Source of the DNA: CADEED01 sp035765415
GTDB lineage: Bacteria > Pseudomonadota > Gammaproteobacteria > Steroidobacterales > Steroidobacteraceae
Assembly: GCA_035765415.1 (NCBI GenBank)
Contig: DASTXR010000006.1
Location: 84,435 to 148,434 of the forward strand
Direction: 5' to 3'
Length of the DNA stretch: 64,000 nucleotides
Position 1 is the first letter of the stretch. Every line of letters begins with the position of its first letter. Of the stretch, positions 40,514 to 50,900 are shown piece by piece. A program made the translations under genes and the position numbers. Below the pieces are notes generated by a model that was given only the letters and a program-made list of their open reading frames with translations, did not search any database and was not told where the DNA came from.

Positions 40514-41689
40514 CTAGATAGGGAGCGCAGCGGGGTTCCCGATTCGCAGGCGTTCCGCTCCGAGCATTGCCGGCGACAGCCCTGCGTCCGCGAGACGCGC
40601 CGGCAGCGCGCGGCCCAGCGCGAGGTGTGCGCAGGCTTCGCCCATGGCGGCGCACGTCTGAATTCCGTATCCACCGAGGGCGGCCACCCAGAAAAAACCC
40701 CGCGCCTGCGCGTCGAAGCCACCCACGAGTCCCCCGTCGGCGACGAATGAACGCAGCCCCGCCCAGGGTCGCATCGGACGTTCGATGCGCATGGTCGTGG
40801 CCCGTTCGATGCGATCGATGGCAATCGCGATATCGAGTTCCTCCGCCTGCACATCGTGAGGCCGGACGGGGTCGGCATTGGCGGGCGAGCCGAGCAGAAG
40901 TCCCGCGTCGGGCTTGAAATAGAAATCTTCATCGACGTTGGTCACGAACGGCCAACGCGCCGTGATGACGCCCTCGGGCGGCTGGAACAGGAATGCCGTT
41001 CTACGTCGTGGCTCCAGTCCCAGGGGCGCCACCTGCGCAAGCGCGGCCACCTCATCGGCCCAGGCGCCCGCGGCGTCGACGATCACCGGCGCCCGCAGGG
41101 TATGCGATGGCGCACCGCGCATGCTGACTTCGACTAACCACTCTCCTCGCGAACGCTCGATGGAGTGAATCTGCACGCCGCACTCGACGCGACTGCCGCG
41201 CTGCCTCAGCCCTCGCATGAAGCCCTGGTGCAGCGCGTTGACGTCGATGTCGGCCGCGCCGGGTTCGAATATTCCTGCGTGCGCGAATTGCGGCTCGAGC
41301 ACCGGAACCATCGAGCGCATCTGCGTCTCGTCGAGCAACTGCAACTGCGGTGAGCAGGCGCGAAGAGTGTCGAAGGAATTCGCGACCTGCGCAGCCTGTT
41401 CCTGCGTGCCGATCACGAGCGCCCCGCGCGGCGCGAGCAACGCATGCTCGACGAAGCCGCGCGGCGGCCGCTCGAAGAACGAACGGCTCGCGCGCGTCAG
41501 CGCGCGCACCTGGGCGCCGCCGTAAGTCTCGCTGAACAGCGCCGCCGAACGGCCCGTGGAATGCAGCCCGGCCTGCGCTTCGCGTTCCAGCACCACGACC
41601 TTCGCGTGGTCCGACATGAAATACGCAACGGACGTGCCGGCAATTCCGCCGCCGATGATCACCGCGTCGATCACTTGTGCATCACTCAT
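40514..41689 (-). CDS. dauA: FAD-dependent D-amino-acid dehydrogenase, DauA-like
   Basis: 391 residues. The FAD motif is DAVIIGGGIAGTSVAYFMS. The next parts, VVVLEREAQAGLHSTGRSAALFSETYG, GADIDVNALHQGFMRGLRQRG, FYFKPDAGLLLGSPANADPV and WAGLRSFVADG, follow Pseudomonas aeruginosa D-arginine dehydrogenase DauA closely. The enzyme oxidises D-amino acids to 2-oxo acids. It overlaps the upstream transporter gene by 8 bp. In this operon, with a dipeptide epimerase and a cell-wall peptidase, the likely substrates are D-amino acids released from peptidoglycan rather than arginine. Exact specificity is open. Confidence 0.85.
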   Translation of the reverse strand: MSDAQVIDAVIIGGGIAGTSVAYFMSDHAKVVVLEREAQAGLHSTGRSAALFSETYGGAQVRALTRASRSFFERPPRGFVEHALLAPRGALVIGTQEQAAQVANSFDTLRACSPQLQLLDETQMRSMVPVLEPQFAHAGIFEPGAADIDVNALHQGFMRGLRQRGSRVECGVQIHSIERSRGEWLVEVSMRGAPSHTLRAPVIVDAAGAWADEVAALAQVAPLGLEPRRRTAFLFQPPEGVITARWPFVTNVDEDFYFKPDAGLLLGSPANADPVRPHDVQAEELDIAIAIDRIERATTMRIERPMRPWAGLRSFVADGGLVGGFDAQARGFFWVAALGGYGIQTCAAMGEACAHLALGRALPARLADAGLSPAMLGAERLRIGNPAALPI

Positions 41690-42914
41690 GCGCTTGCCGT
41701 GCCACTACGGTGGTAGCCGCGAGATCGCCCGTGACATTGCCGAGCGTGGCGAATGCATCCGGGATCGTCTCCACGGCCAGCATCAGGCCCAGCGGCGCAA
41801 TCGGCAATCCCATCGCCTGGACCACGGGCATGTTCGTCGCCATCAGGCTCACCTGCCCCGGGAGCCCGACCGAGCCCAGGCTGATGACCACCGCCAGCGC
41901 GGCTCCCAGTGCGAGCTGGCTCGCGGAAAGATCGACGCCGTAGATCCACGCGATGAAACACGACACGCCGATGTATTGCACCGGGCTCGTCATCCGGAAC
42001 AACGAGACCGCCATCGGCAGGACGAGCGCCGTGACCGATGGCGAACAGCCCAACCGGTTCTGCGCGCTGTCGACCATGGCCGGCAGTGTCGCGAGCGAGG
42101 ACTGCGTGCTCACCGCAATGGCCTGCGCGGGCAGAATTCCCGACGCGAACTGCCGCAGTCGTTGTCCGCCCGCGAACCAGGCAACGAAGTACAAGCCCAG
42201 CGTCACGGCCAGATAGAGCGTGCACATGGCAAGGATGTACCACCCCAGCGCGCTCAGCACGCTCACGCCCGCCTTCACGCAAACACTGAGCGCGAGTGCG
42301 AACACGCCCAACGGCCCCACCCACAACACCCAGCCGACGATGGTGACCATGATGTCCGCGAGCGTCTGGAACAAGTCGATCGCATGCGCCCGCCGGCGTG
42401 CTTCGACGCGCGTCAGTGCGAAGCCGAAGAGTAATGCGCACACCACCAGCGGCAACATCGCAGCCTGCGCGGCGGCCGCGATGACATTGCTCGGTATGAT
42501 CGTGGCGAATCGCTGTGCAAATCCTGCCGACGCGGATTCCGCCGCCACGGGCGTGCCGATGGCAGCCCTCAGAGACTCGATGAGCTCGGGATCGCGTGGC
42601 AGCAGAGAAAGCTGAAACGGTGCAAACACCGCGGCGAAAGCGGCGCCCGCGCAGAGCAACACCAGGAACACCAGGATGGCGCGGCGAGCCGTGCGGCCTG
42701 ACACCGCGGCATCGCTCGTCGACGCCACGCCGAGGACCACGAGCGCAATCACCAGCGGCACCACGGTCATCTGCAAGGCATTCAGCCAGAGGTCGCCGAC
42801 CGGCTGCGCCACGCTGGCCACGTCACGGGCAAGCGCGGGTTGAAGTGCGGCGAGCCCGATTCCCAGCGCGGCGCCGCTCAGCAATCCGGCCAGTACGCGT
42901 GCGGTCGGGGACAT
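41682..42914 (-). CDS. Dicarboxylate/amino acid:cation symporter (DAACS, GltP-like)
   Basis: 410 residues with about eight membrane helices. Family signatures are visible: MTVVPLVIALVVLGVAS near the N-terminus, the serine-rich hairpin AIAVSTQSSLATLPAM, and the substrate/cation motif around LPMAVSLFRMTSPVQYIG. It imports glutamate, aspartate or other amino acids with Na+ or H+. It is the fourth gene of the cell-wall peptide operon, 8 nt after the RpiR regulator gene and overlapping the D-amino-acid dehydrogenase. Uptake of D-Glu, D-Ala or small acidic peptides fits the context. Confidence 0.9.
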   Translation of the reverse strand: MSPTARVLAGLLSGAALGIGLAALQPALARDVASVAQPVGDLWLNALQMTVVPLVIALVVLGVASTSDAAVSGRTARRAILVFLVLLCAGAAFAAVFAPFQLSLLPRDPELIESLRAAIGTPVAAESASAGFAQRFATIIPSNVIAAAAQAAMLPLVVCALLFGFALTRVEARRRAHAIDLFQTLADIMVTIVGWVLWVGPLGVFALALSVCVKAGVSVLSALGWYILAMCTLYLAVTLGLYFVAWFAGGQRLRQFASGILPAQAIAVSTQSSLATLPAMVDSAQNRLGCSPSVTALVLPMAVSLFRMTSPVQYIGVSCFIAWIYGVDLSASQLALGAALAVVISLGSVGLPGQVSLMATNMPVVQAMGLPIAPLGLMLAVETIPDAFATLGNVTGDLAATTVVARQAHE

Positions 42915-42922
42915 GAAGGGTG

Positions 42923-43783
42923 TCAGGGCTCGTGAATGCGTTGCGCGCGCTTGAGGTTGGCGTGCAATTGCTCGACGCGATCCTCGCTCACCTCGCAGAG
43001 CATGAGGAACACGAGGTCGAGCACGTGCTGGAGCACGGCTTGATACAGCAGCGGCTGGATGTGTGTTCGCTCGTCGTGCGCGGAGACGAGCAACGACATG
43101 TCCGCGTGCGCGCGCAGCGGATTGGCGCTGTGCCGCGTCACTGAAACCACCTTGCCGCGCCGCTCGTGAAACTGGCGCCCGACCTGGCCGAGCGCCGGTT
43201 GCCGGCCGTGCTCGGAGAACAGCACCAGTACATCACCCTTCCCCGCGACGCCCAACGCCGGGCTCATCAACACGGGATCGGTGTGACAGATCACGGGAAC
43301 GCCCAGCAGCGCCAGCTTCATGGCAAATGCGCGCGCCGGCACGCCATCCTCGCCCAGCCCGATGACGAACACCTTCTCCGCCGCGTCGATGGCGCGTGCG
43401 ATCTCCGTGATCTTCACGGGCGTGTTGATGAGGCGCGTTTCCTCTTCGGCCAGTGTCTTGCTGCGCCACAGGTCGGAGGCCAACGCCGCCTGCGGATCAC
43501 CGCGCGACGGCGCGACCGCGCGCGTTTCCCCGTTGCCATTCTCGCGCGCGACGGCTTCGCTGACGGACACCTTGAGATCGGGATATCCCTTGAATCCGAG
43601 CTTCTGGCTGAACTTCACCACGCTCGACTGGCTGATGCCGAGTGAGTTCGCGAGCTGCTGCGAGGAATAGTCGCGCAGCAGGTGCGCATTCTCGAGGATG
43701 AAATCGGCGATGCGCCGCTCGATCGCGGACATCTGGTCACGCTCCGCGCGGATCTTGACCAGCGATGACATGGACGCCGCCAT
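42923..43783 (-). CDS. MurR/RpiR-family transcriptional regulator
   Basis: 286 residues from ATG 43783, which shares a base with the epimerase stop codon. The N-terminal HTH_6 domain has SAIERRIADFILENAHLLRDYSSQQLANSLGISQSSVVKFSQKLGFKGYPDLK. The C-terminal SIS domain has KVFVIGLGEDGVPARAFAMKLALLG and GDVLVLFSEHGRQPA, the usual sugar-phosphate sensor. MurR controls MurNAc catabolism in E. coli, so a regulator of this class inside a peptidoglycan-peptide operon fits. An amino-sugar phosphate or a related cell-wall product is the likely signal. Confidence 0.9.
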   Translation of the reverse strand: MAASMSSLVKIRAERDQMSAIERRIADFILENAHLLRDYSSQQLANSLGISQSSVVKFSQKLGFKGYPDLKVSVSEAVARENGNGETRAVAPSRGDPQAALASDLWRSKTLAEEETRLINTPVKITEIARAIDAAEKVFVIGLGEDGVPARAFAMKLALLGVPVICHTDPVLMSPALGVAGKGDVLVLFSEHGRQPALGQVGRQFHERRGKVVSVTRHSANPLRAHADMSLLVSAHDERTHIQPLLYQAVLQHVLDLVFLMLCEVSEDRVEQLHANLKRAQRIHEP

Positions 43784-44880
43784 CAGACGTCGATGGGCTC
43801 GAGCCCGCGGATCTCGCGGATCCCGAGGCCGGGCGCATCGGTGACCGTGATTTCCGAATCGTTGAACAACACGCCGCCGTCGACGGGATTGAACTTGCAC
43901 AGCGAGGGGCCGTCGAGATCCACCTTGGTGATCACGTCGGCCTTCGCCACGGCGATGTGGGCCGCGGCGGCGACGCTGATGCTGGTTTCGACCATGCAGC
44001 CGATCATGCAATCGATCTCGTACATCGCGGCGATGTCCGCGATGTGCAAGGCGTTCGAGATGCCGCCCGTCTTCATGAGCTTGATGTTGATGATGTCCGC
44101 CGCGCGCATGCGGATGAGTTCGATGACCTCCGTGGGCCCGAACACGCTCTCGTCGGCCATGATCGGCGTGTGCACGCGCTCGGTGACGTATTTCATGCCT
44201 TCGAGGTCGTTCGCCTTCACGGGCTGCTCCACCAGTTCCATGCGCACGCCCGCATTCTCGAGCGTCTGGATGGCGAACACCGCCTGCTTCGCGGTCCACG
44301 CCTGGTTCGCGTCCACGCGAATGAGCGCCCGGTCCTCGACGGCCGCGTAGATAGCCTTGACGCGCTCGACGTCCAGCTCGATGTCCTTGCCCACCTTGAC
44401 CTTCAGCGACTCGAAGCCGCGTTCCACCGCCGCGAGCGAGTCCGCCACCATCTTGTCGATGTAGTCGACGCTGATGGTGATGTCGGTGGTGATCACCGGA
44501 TCGCCGCCGCCGAGAATCTTGTAGAGCGGCGCGCCGTACAGTTGCGCGAACAGGTCGTACACCGCGATCTCGACGGCCGCTTTCGCGCTGGAGTTCTTCT
44601 CGAGCGCGCCCTGGATCAGGCCCGTGATGCGATTGAGATTCGCGATCTCCTGCCCGATGAGCCGCGGCGCGATGATCTTGTGGATGGCTTCGATGATGGA
44701 GCCATGCGTGTCGCCGGTGATGACCGCGGTGGCCGGCGCCTCGCCGTAGCCGATGTGCCCGGTATCCGTGTGCATCGTGATGATGACGTCTTCGATCGTA
44801 TCCACGGTGCGCAACGCTGTCTTGAACGGCGTCTTGAGCGGGACGCGCAGCATGCCGAACCGGATATCCGTAATTTTCAT
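43783..44880 (-). CDS. Enolase-superfamily dipeptide epimerase (L-Ala-D/L-Glu type)
   Basis: 365 residues. MR/MLE-subgroup features: SLKVKVGKD with the catalytic lysine (KxK), RVDANQAWT and MADESVFG for metal ligands, and INIKLMKTGGISNAL with the second catalytic lysine. The specificity loop with TVDTIEDVIITMHTDTGHIGYGEAPATAVITGD is as in AE epimerases. It converts L-Ala-D-Glu from peptidoglycan into L-Ala-L-Glu so that ordinary peptidases can degrade it. It overlaps the NlpC/P60 gene by 4 bp, and that enzyme class can release such dipeptides. Confidence 0.92.
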   Translation of the reverse strand: MKITDIRFGMLRVPLKTPFKTALRTVDTIEDVIITMHTDTGHIGYGEAPATAVITGDTHGSIIEAIHKIIAPRLIGQEIANLNRITGLIQGALEKNSSAKAAVEIAVYDLFAQLYGAPLYKILGGGDPVITTDITISVDYIDKMVADSLAAVERGFESLKVKVGKDIELDVERVKAIYAAVEDRALIRVDANQAWTAKQAVFAIQTLENAGVRMELVEQPVKANDLEGMKYVTERVHTPIMADESVFGPTEVIELIRMRAADIINIKLMKTGGISNALHIADIAAMYEIDCMIGCMVETSISVAAAAHIAVAKADVITKVDLDGPSLCKFNPVDGGVLFNDSEITVTDAPGLGIREIRGLEPIDV

Positions 44881-46277
44881 GGACGCACTCGCAGGATGCT
44901 GGTGATGTGTGCAACGAGAGGTTGTCGGGCAATGAGCAGCGGCGTGAGCGGCGTGACGGAAACGCCGTTGAGCAGCACCCGGGTCACGGTTCCCGTTCCA
45001 TCGAGATAGCTGATGCCGGTCGTATCGTGAATCACGTAAGGCATTCCGTTTTCGTGCCCGATGACCATCATGACGTGCCCGGGAATGTATACGAGATCCC
45101 CGACTTCGAGGTTACGCAGCTCCGCGAGGCGGCGCTCGTGATCGTCGGCCGCCGTGAACGTGATGCGGTTGAGCGCGGGCGTCGCCGCCTGGTCGCGCGA
45201 GTTCCGCGGGAGCTGGACGCCGAAGCTGCGATACACCTCGGACACGAAGCCGCTGCAGTCGCGCGCGTTGTACGAGTGCCCCCACCCATAACGCTCGCCG
45301 AGGAACTTGAATCCCTGCCGCAGCAGGTTGGCGCGGTTGAGCGGTAGATAGTCCTGCGCCGTGTCGGCGGTGCGCGGCAGCAGCGCCGGCGTGAAGCGCA
45401 GCGAGCCATCGGCGGCACGCTCGGGCAGCTCTATGACATGCGCCGTGTATGCGTGTTGGCCGTTCACGGGCCTGGACTTCGGCCAATCGGCGAGCAGCGG
45501 CACGCGCACGCCCATATCGAGCTGCAGCTCGGACACCTCGGGACGTGAGGGCGTGAAGACTGTTTTCACGGTCGCGCCGGTCACCACGAGGTACGGCGAT
45601 TTTTTCGTATACCCGAGCACCTCGTCCGCGGGTCCCTGCGCGATGAAACGTTTCTCGACCCACGCGGCGTACAGCGGACTCACGATGAACCACCATTGGC
45701 CATCGCGGCTCTCGTGGGCGATCACGACGGGCGTGCCGGGAAACAGCGCGGTCTCCTGGAAGCGATCGATGTCGCGGTCCTCCGCGGAGCTGTACGCGCG
45801 CAACGACGAAGGAAACGTGCGCAGATCCGCGCGCTTCACGACGAGCCCGAATCGCGTCGGCTGGCTCTGCGGCACGGACTCCAGCGCCATGCCGTGCATC
45901 AATATGTCGAACTCGGGGCGCGCAAGCAGGCGGCCGCTGGAATCGAACAGGTCCTTGTCGGGATACTGCGAGAGTGCGTCGATCCAGGATCTGACGTCGG
46001 CGCCCGACAGTGTCGACGGAAACTTCTCGAGGTCGTGCACCGTGGGGTCGGTGCTCAGCAGTCGTGCGTTCTGCGCGGCGATTGCACTCGCATCGAGCAG
46101 GATTTTCTTCGTATTGGAGTTGCGCGCGATCCAGAACTCGGGCGTAAGCTGATTTTCCTTTACGCCGACGACGGCATGAGGCGGAATCGCGGGACGCGAG
46201 GTCGGGTGGGTCGTGCAACCCGCGAGAAGGCTCAACGTCGCCGCGTGAATCAAGGCTTGCATCTGCGTGCACTTCAT
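44877..46277 (-). CDS. SH3/NlpC-P60 lipoprotein, muropeptide endopeptidase (YkfC-like)
   Basis: 466 residues. The lipobox is LSLLAGCTT. SH3b-type modules span about 130-300 (KRADLRTFPSSLRAYS, GTPVVIAHESRDGQWWFIVSPLYAAWVEKRFI). The C-terminal NlpC/P60 domain has the catalytic Cys in YNARDCSGFVSEVYRSFG, the His in PGHVMMVIGHENG and a third polar residue in YVIHDTTG. YkfC-type members cut gamma-D-Glu-diaminopimelate bonds and free L-Ala-D-Glu, which is the substrate of the epimerase encoded next. It is the first gene of the operon. Confidence 0.9.
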   Translation of the reverse strand: MKCTQMQALIHAATLSLLAGCTTHPTSRPAIPPHAVVGVKENQLTPEFWIARNSNTKKILLDASAIAAQNARLLSTDPTVHDLEKFPSTLSGADVRSWIDALSQYPDKDLFDSSGRLLARPEFDILMHGMALESVPQSQPTRFGLVVKRADLRTFPSSLRAYSSAEDRDIDRFQETALFPGTPVVIAHESRDGQWWFIVSPLYAAWVEKRFIAQGPADEVLGYTKKSPYLVVTGATVKTVFTPSRPEVSELQLDMGVRVPLLADWPKSRPVNGQHAYTAHVIELPERAADGSLRFTPALLPRTADTAQDYLPLNRANLLRQGFKFLGERYGWGHSYNARDCSGFVSEVYRSFGVQLPRNSRDQAATPALNRITFTAADDHERRLAELRNLEVGDLVYIPGHVMMVIGHENGMPYVIHDTTGISYLDGTGTVTRVLLNGVSVTPLTPLLIARQPLVAHITSILRVRP

Positions 46278-46342
46278 CGTCTTCGCCCCTCTGGCTTCTC
46301 AGAATAGTCTCTTCCTAGAGGAATAAAGGCAAGAATAATTTA

Positions 46343-46371
46343 TTGACGGTTCGGCCGGAGCCATGTTACAC
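46343..46371 (+). promoter_or_regulatory. Promoter for the transglutaminase/TonB receptor operon
   Basis: TTGACG (46343-46348) and TTACAC (46366-46371) are 17 nt apart. They stand about 20-30 nt before the start codon, in the 113-nt divergent gap between the two cell-wall peptide operons. The matching promoter for the minus-strand operon probably lies in the AT-rich part near 46310-46345, but I could not place its hexamers. Confidence 0.5.
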
Positions 46372-46390
46372 AGCAGCGAAATAAGGCGGC

Positions 46391-47890
46391 GTGTGCAACG
46401 TGATCGACGCGCAATTATCAAGACCGTCAACTCCTCAACGCATCTCGCGCATTGGCGGCGCGCTGTTGTTGGCGATGTTCTGCTGTGCCACGCAGGCCGG
46501 CGGCGTTGTGGAAGTCCAGGCGCTCATCGACACGGGGCGCTTCAGCGCCGCTGAAACACAGATCGCGGAAGCGCTCGCGCAGCCTTCTCTTTCCGCCGCC
46601 GACCGCGCGGCACTGGCGTTCGAGCGCGAGCGCATGCGGCGCATGCGGCTCGACTTCTCGCTCACGGCCGAAGATGCGCAGGCGCGTCTCCGGCGGCAGA
46701 TTCCGGACCTCACCCCCGCGGAATTTGCCGCCTGGGACGCGGCAGGATTGTTAGAGCACCTGGCCATCGACGGGCAGACGTTCTATTTCAACCGTTCGCC
46801 GTCGAACCTCTTCCGGCTGAGCGATGCCGCGGTGAAGCGCCGGAAGAGCACGACGCCGCCCTGGACCGATGGGCCCAACGAGGCGGCCAACGCACATCAC
46901 CGCGAAGTGCGCGACCAGGCGTTGAAGACGGGCAAACATGCCGTCGCGCCGCGCCAGGTGCGCGTGAATTATTCGCTGACCGTGAATCCCGACGCTGTCC
47001 CGAATGGCGAAGCGGTGCGCGCCTGGCTGCCGTTTCCACGCGCCCTGCCCGGCCAGCAGGAGGGCGTCAGGCTCATCGAGAGCACGCCAGCGAAGCGCCT
47101 CATCGCGCCGGAATCGGCTTTGCAGCGCACCGTGTACCTCGAAAAGCCCGCCGAAGCCGGCAAGCCGACACAGTTTTCGATCACGTACGAGCTCACTGTC
47201 TTCGGCCAGTTCCATGCGATGGATGCCGCGAAGGTTCGGCCCGTGTCGCGCACACCTGCGCTCGCGCCAGACCTTGCCGAGCGCGCGCCGCACATCGTGT
47301 TCACTCCCGCGATCCGCCAGTTCTCGCGTGAAATCGTCGGTAGCGAGAAGAATCCGCTGCGGGTCGCGCAGAAACTCTTCGCCGCGGTGGATCGCATTCC
47401 GTGGGCCGGTGCGCGCGAATACTCCACGATCTCCAACATCAGCGAGTACACGCTGCATGCCGGGCATGGCGATTGCGGGCAGCAGACGCTGCTGTTGATG
47501 ACGCTGCTGCGGCTGAACGGCATCCCGACGCGCTGGCAGTCCGGCTGGGTCTACTCCGATAGCCGGATCGGCGATGAGCAGTACGACAACATGCACGACT
47601 GGGGCCGGCTCTATCTACCGCCCTACGGCTGGGTGCCGATGGACGTGACCTTCGGACGCCTCGCATCGGGAGATCCGCAGATCGATGCGTTCTATCTCGG
47701 CGGTCTCGACGCCTACCGCATCGCGTTCAACGACGATTTCAGCCAGCCATTCGTGCCCGCAAAACTGCACTTCCGGTCCGATACCGTGGACTCGCAACGC
47801 GGCGAAGTGGAATGGCGCGGCGGCAATCTCTACTTCGACCAGTGGGATTACGAATTCAAGGCGCAGGTACTCGCCGCGCCGCAGGAATAG
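46391..47890 (+). CDS. Exported transglutaminase-like protein
   Basis: 499 residues from GTG 46391. A second GTG at 46400 has better spacing (about 10 nt) from the AAGGCGG site and may be the true start. A signal peptide ends near ATQAGG. The transglutaminase-like core has the catalytic Cys in AGHGDCGQQTLLLMTLLRLNGIPTRWQ, the His in NMHDWGRLYLPPYGW and the Asp in VPMDVTFG. Proteins of this superfamily often act as peptidases or amidases on cell-wall peptides rather than as cross-linkers. It is divergent from the NlpC/P60 operon, and similar genes accompany dipeptide epimerases in Bacteroidetes, which supports a shared pathway. Confidence 0.87.
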   Translation: MCNVIDAQLSRPSTPQRISRIGGALLLAMFCCATQAGGVVEVQALIDTGRFSAAETQIAEALAQPSLSAADRAALAFERERMRRMRLDFSLTAEDAQARLRRQIPDLTPAEFAAWDAAGLLEHLAIDGQTFYFNRSPSNLFRLSDAAVKRRKSTTPPWTDGPNEAANAHHREVRDQALKTGKHAVAPRQVRVNYSLTVNPDAVPNGEAVRAWLPFPRALPGQQEGVRLIESTPAKRLIAPESALQRTVYLEKPAEAGKPTQFSITYELTVFGQFHAMDAAKVRPVSRTPALAPDLAERAPHIVFTPAIRQFSREIVGSEKNPLRVAQKLFAAVDRIPWAGAREYSTISNISEYTLHAGHGDCGQQTLLLMTLLRLNGIPTRWQSGWVYSDSRIGDEQYDNMHDWGRLYLPPYGWVPMDVTFGRLASGDPQIDAFYLGGLDAYRIAFNDDFSQPFVPAKLHFRSDTVDSQRGEVEWRGGNLYFDQWDYEFKAQVLAAPQE

Positions 47891-47912
47891 TCAGGTTTTC
47901 CGGTTTTTGGGG

Positions 47913-47947
47913 TCTCGTTTCTGGGTTCTCGTTTCTGGGTTCTGGGT
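47913..47947 (+). repeat. Short tandem repeat in the TonB-receptor leader
   Basis: The 14-nt unit TCTCGTTTCTGGGT occurs twice in tandem and is followed by a half unit TCTGGGT. It lies between the transglutaminase stop and the receptor's ribosome site (GGGAGCAGGA). Repeat number could vary by slippage and alter the leader length. Confidence 0.7.
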
Positions 47948-47961
47948 TCAGGGAGCAGGAT

Positions 47962-50900
47962 ATGAACAACAAGCGATTCGTCGATGTTTGCATGAAAGTC
48001 CTCGTCATCGGCGTGCTGGGCGCGGGGCTCGCGCAGGCCGGGAGCAACGATGGCTCCATCACGGGGCATCTGCAGGCGAGTGACAAGGCGATGGTGAGCG
48101 GCGCGGAGATCACCGCGCGCGATCCCGCCACGGGATTCACCCGCAAAGTGAGGGCCGATGAGGACGGCTCCTACCGCCTCCCCTTCCTGCCCGTGGGCAC
48201 GTACACGCTCGAGGCAAGCAAGGACGGCAAGACGCTCGGCACGCTCGAGAACGTGACGGTCAACCTCGGTGTCGCAACCACCGCGGACATGGACCTGGGT
48301 GGCGAATCGCTCTCGGTCATCACCGTCGTGGCATCGCGCGTGCAGAACGCCATCGACGTTTCCTCCACCGAAACCGCGACCAACATCACGCGCGAAGAGC
48401 TCGAACGCCTGCCCGTGGAACGTGACCTGCTCTCGGTGGCCCAGCTCGCGCCGGGACTGAGCGGCGGCGATTCCGCGTTCGGCGGTGTGTCGTTTGGCGG
48501 GTCCTCGGTGGCCGAGAACTCGGTTTACATCAACGGCCTCAACGTCACGGACTTCTACAACCGCGTGGGATTCTCGTCGGCGCCGTACGCGTTCTACAAG
48601 GAATTCCAGGTCAAGACGGGTGGCTACTCGGTGGAGTTCGGCCGCACCACCGGCGGCGTGATCAACGCCGTAACACGCTCCGGCACCAACGAATTCGACT
48701 TCGGCACGGAAGTGGTTTGGGAACCGAGCTTCGCGCAGGGCACCGGCGGAAACTACTACTCGCCGGACAGCAACGACGCCGACACGCTTCCCCAGCCCTA
48801 CCGCATCTACCACTACGACGAATACGACCGCGTCAATGCCACGGTGTACGCATCGGGACCGATCATCAAGGACAAGCTGTTCTTCTTCGCGCTTTACGAG
48901 GCGCGCAAGTACGAGCCCGTCAATACCGACAACCTCGGAGCGAACTTTTTCGACGGATTGTCGGACGAGGGCTTCTGGGGCGCGAAGATCGACTGGCAGA
49001 TTTCCGACAAGCATCTGCTCGAGCTGCTGGCGTTCTCCGACGAAAACCGCAGGCTGAGCGACGGGTACCGTTTCGACCTGGCCACTGGCGAGCGCGGCGC
49101 ATATACCGGGACCACGTACTCCGACAGCGGAGGTCTGAATTGGTCCGCGACATACACGGGCTATCTCGCGGAAGGGCTGTCCATGAAGGTGCTGTACGGC
49201 GAAAACGAGCGCGATGCCGTGAGCGGCAGCCCGGCCGATGCCGATTGCAACCGGATCCTCGATGCGCGAGGCACGTCAACCAACATCGGATGTACCAACA
49301 CGACGCAGATCCTGTCGCGCACAGACACCCGCGAGGCCGCCAGGGTCGACTTCGAATGGGTAATAGGCGATCACCAGCTGCGTTTCGGACTGGACCGCGA
49401 GACCAATACGTCGGATCACATCCAGATGTATCCGGGCTCCGACCGCCTGCTGTACGAGATTTTCCGCGTCGGCGCGACGGGCGGAACCGTGAACGGAGTG
49501 GCGCTGCCGGGCGGAACCGAATACGTACGCACGCGGCAGAACGAAGTCTTCGGCAGCTTCGAAACCATCAACTCGGCCTACTACCTCGAGGACAACTGGT
49601 CGGTCACGGACAACCTGGTGCTGAACGCGGGCGTGCGCCTGGAAGCGTTCGACAACAAGACCGCCGAAGGCGACAGCTACATCAAGATCGACGACATGCT
49701 CGCGCCGCGGCTCGGGTTTTCGTGGGACATGAAGGGTGACGGGCACATGAAGCTGTTCGGCAACGCCGGCCGCTACTTCCTGCCCGTCGCGAACGTCATC
49801 AACATCAAGCAGGCGGGCGCCTTCCTGGATGAACGCGCGTTCTACAGGCTGAACGGATTCGAGACCTACGAGTACAACGGCCAGACCTACCAGCGGCCGA
49901 TCCTCGGTGCGCAGTTCGGCCCGGTGGACAACTCACAAGGCGACGGCACGGTGGGCGACTTCCGTGGCGAGGTCGACCGCGACATGGATCCTGTCTACCA
50001 GGACGAGCTCATCCTCGGCTTCCAGTCGATGATCGGCGAGAACTGGTCGTACGGCGTGCGCGGCATCTACCGCAGCTTGCACAACGCCATCGACGACATG
50101 CGCATCCTGTCGACGGGCGTGATCTGCAATGGCCGGCCGAACCGCGCGGGCTTCATCATGGGTAATCCCGGCGAGCCGCTGACCATCTTCTCCGACACCG
50201 ACTGCAACGGCCCCGGCGGAACGCAGGGTGACAACGACGGCTGGGTGACCGTGGACCTGGCGACCGACGGGTGGGCATTCTTCTCCGCGCCCAACGGCGG
50301 TGGCACGTACATGGGCACACGCACTGGCTTTCCGGAGCCGAGGCGCACGTACAAGGGTCTGGAACTCGTGGTGGATCGCGCCTGGGACGACAAGTGGTCG
50401 CTCAACGCTTCCTACACACTCTCATACAGCGAGGGTAACGCCGAAGGTCCGGTCAATTCCGATTTCAACTTCGGCGACAGTGGCCGTACCGAAGCCTTCG
50501 ACGATCCCTGGGTCCAGTATGGCGGCACGGGCGATCTGCCGAACGATCACCGCCATGCGTTCAAGCTGCGCGGCTCGTATGGCATCGGCGAGAGCTGGAG
50601 AATCGGCACCAGCCTGTCGGCAATTTCCGGCCGGCCGATCAGCGCCCAGGGCGTGGGCAACCCCTTCGACGGGCATTCGTTCCATTCCTTCTACGTCTGC
50701 ACTGCGAATTGCGCGGCACCTGTCGGGCAGCGCACCTATGAATTCAACCCACGCGGTTCGGAAGGTCGCACGCCGTGGATCTACGACGTGAGCGCGAATG
50801 TCACGTGGCAGCGTTCGCTCGGTTTTGCCGACGCACAGGTCAGGTTGACCGTCTACAACCTGTTTGACCAACAGGGCGAGCGCGAGGCCGAGGACCGATA

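Noticed and set aside
43784..44932. N-terminal extension of the RpiR regulator across the epimerase gene
   Set aside because: That part is the epimerase gene read in another frame (His/Arg-rich); the regulator starts at 43783 where its helix-turn-helix domain begins.
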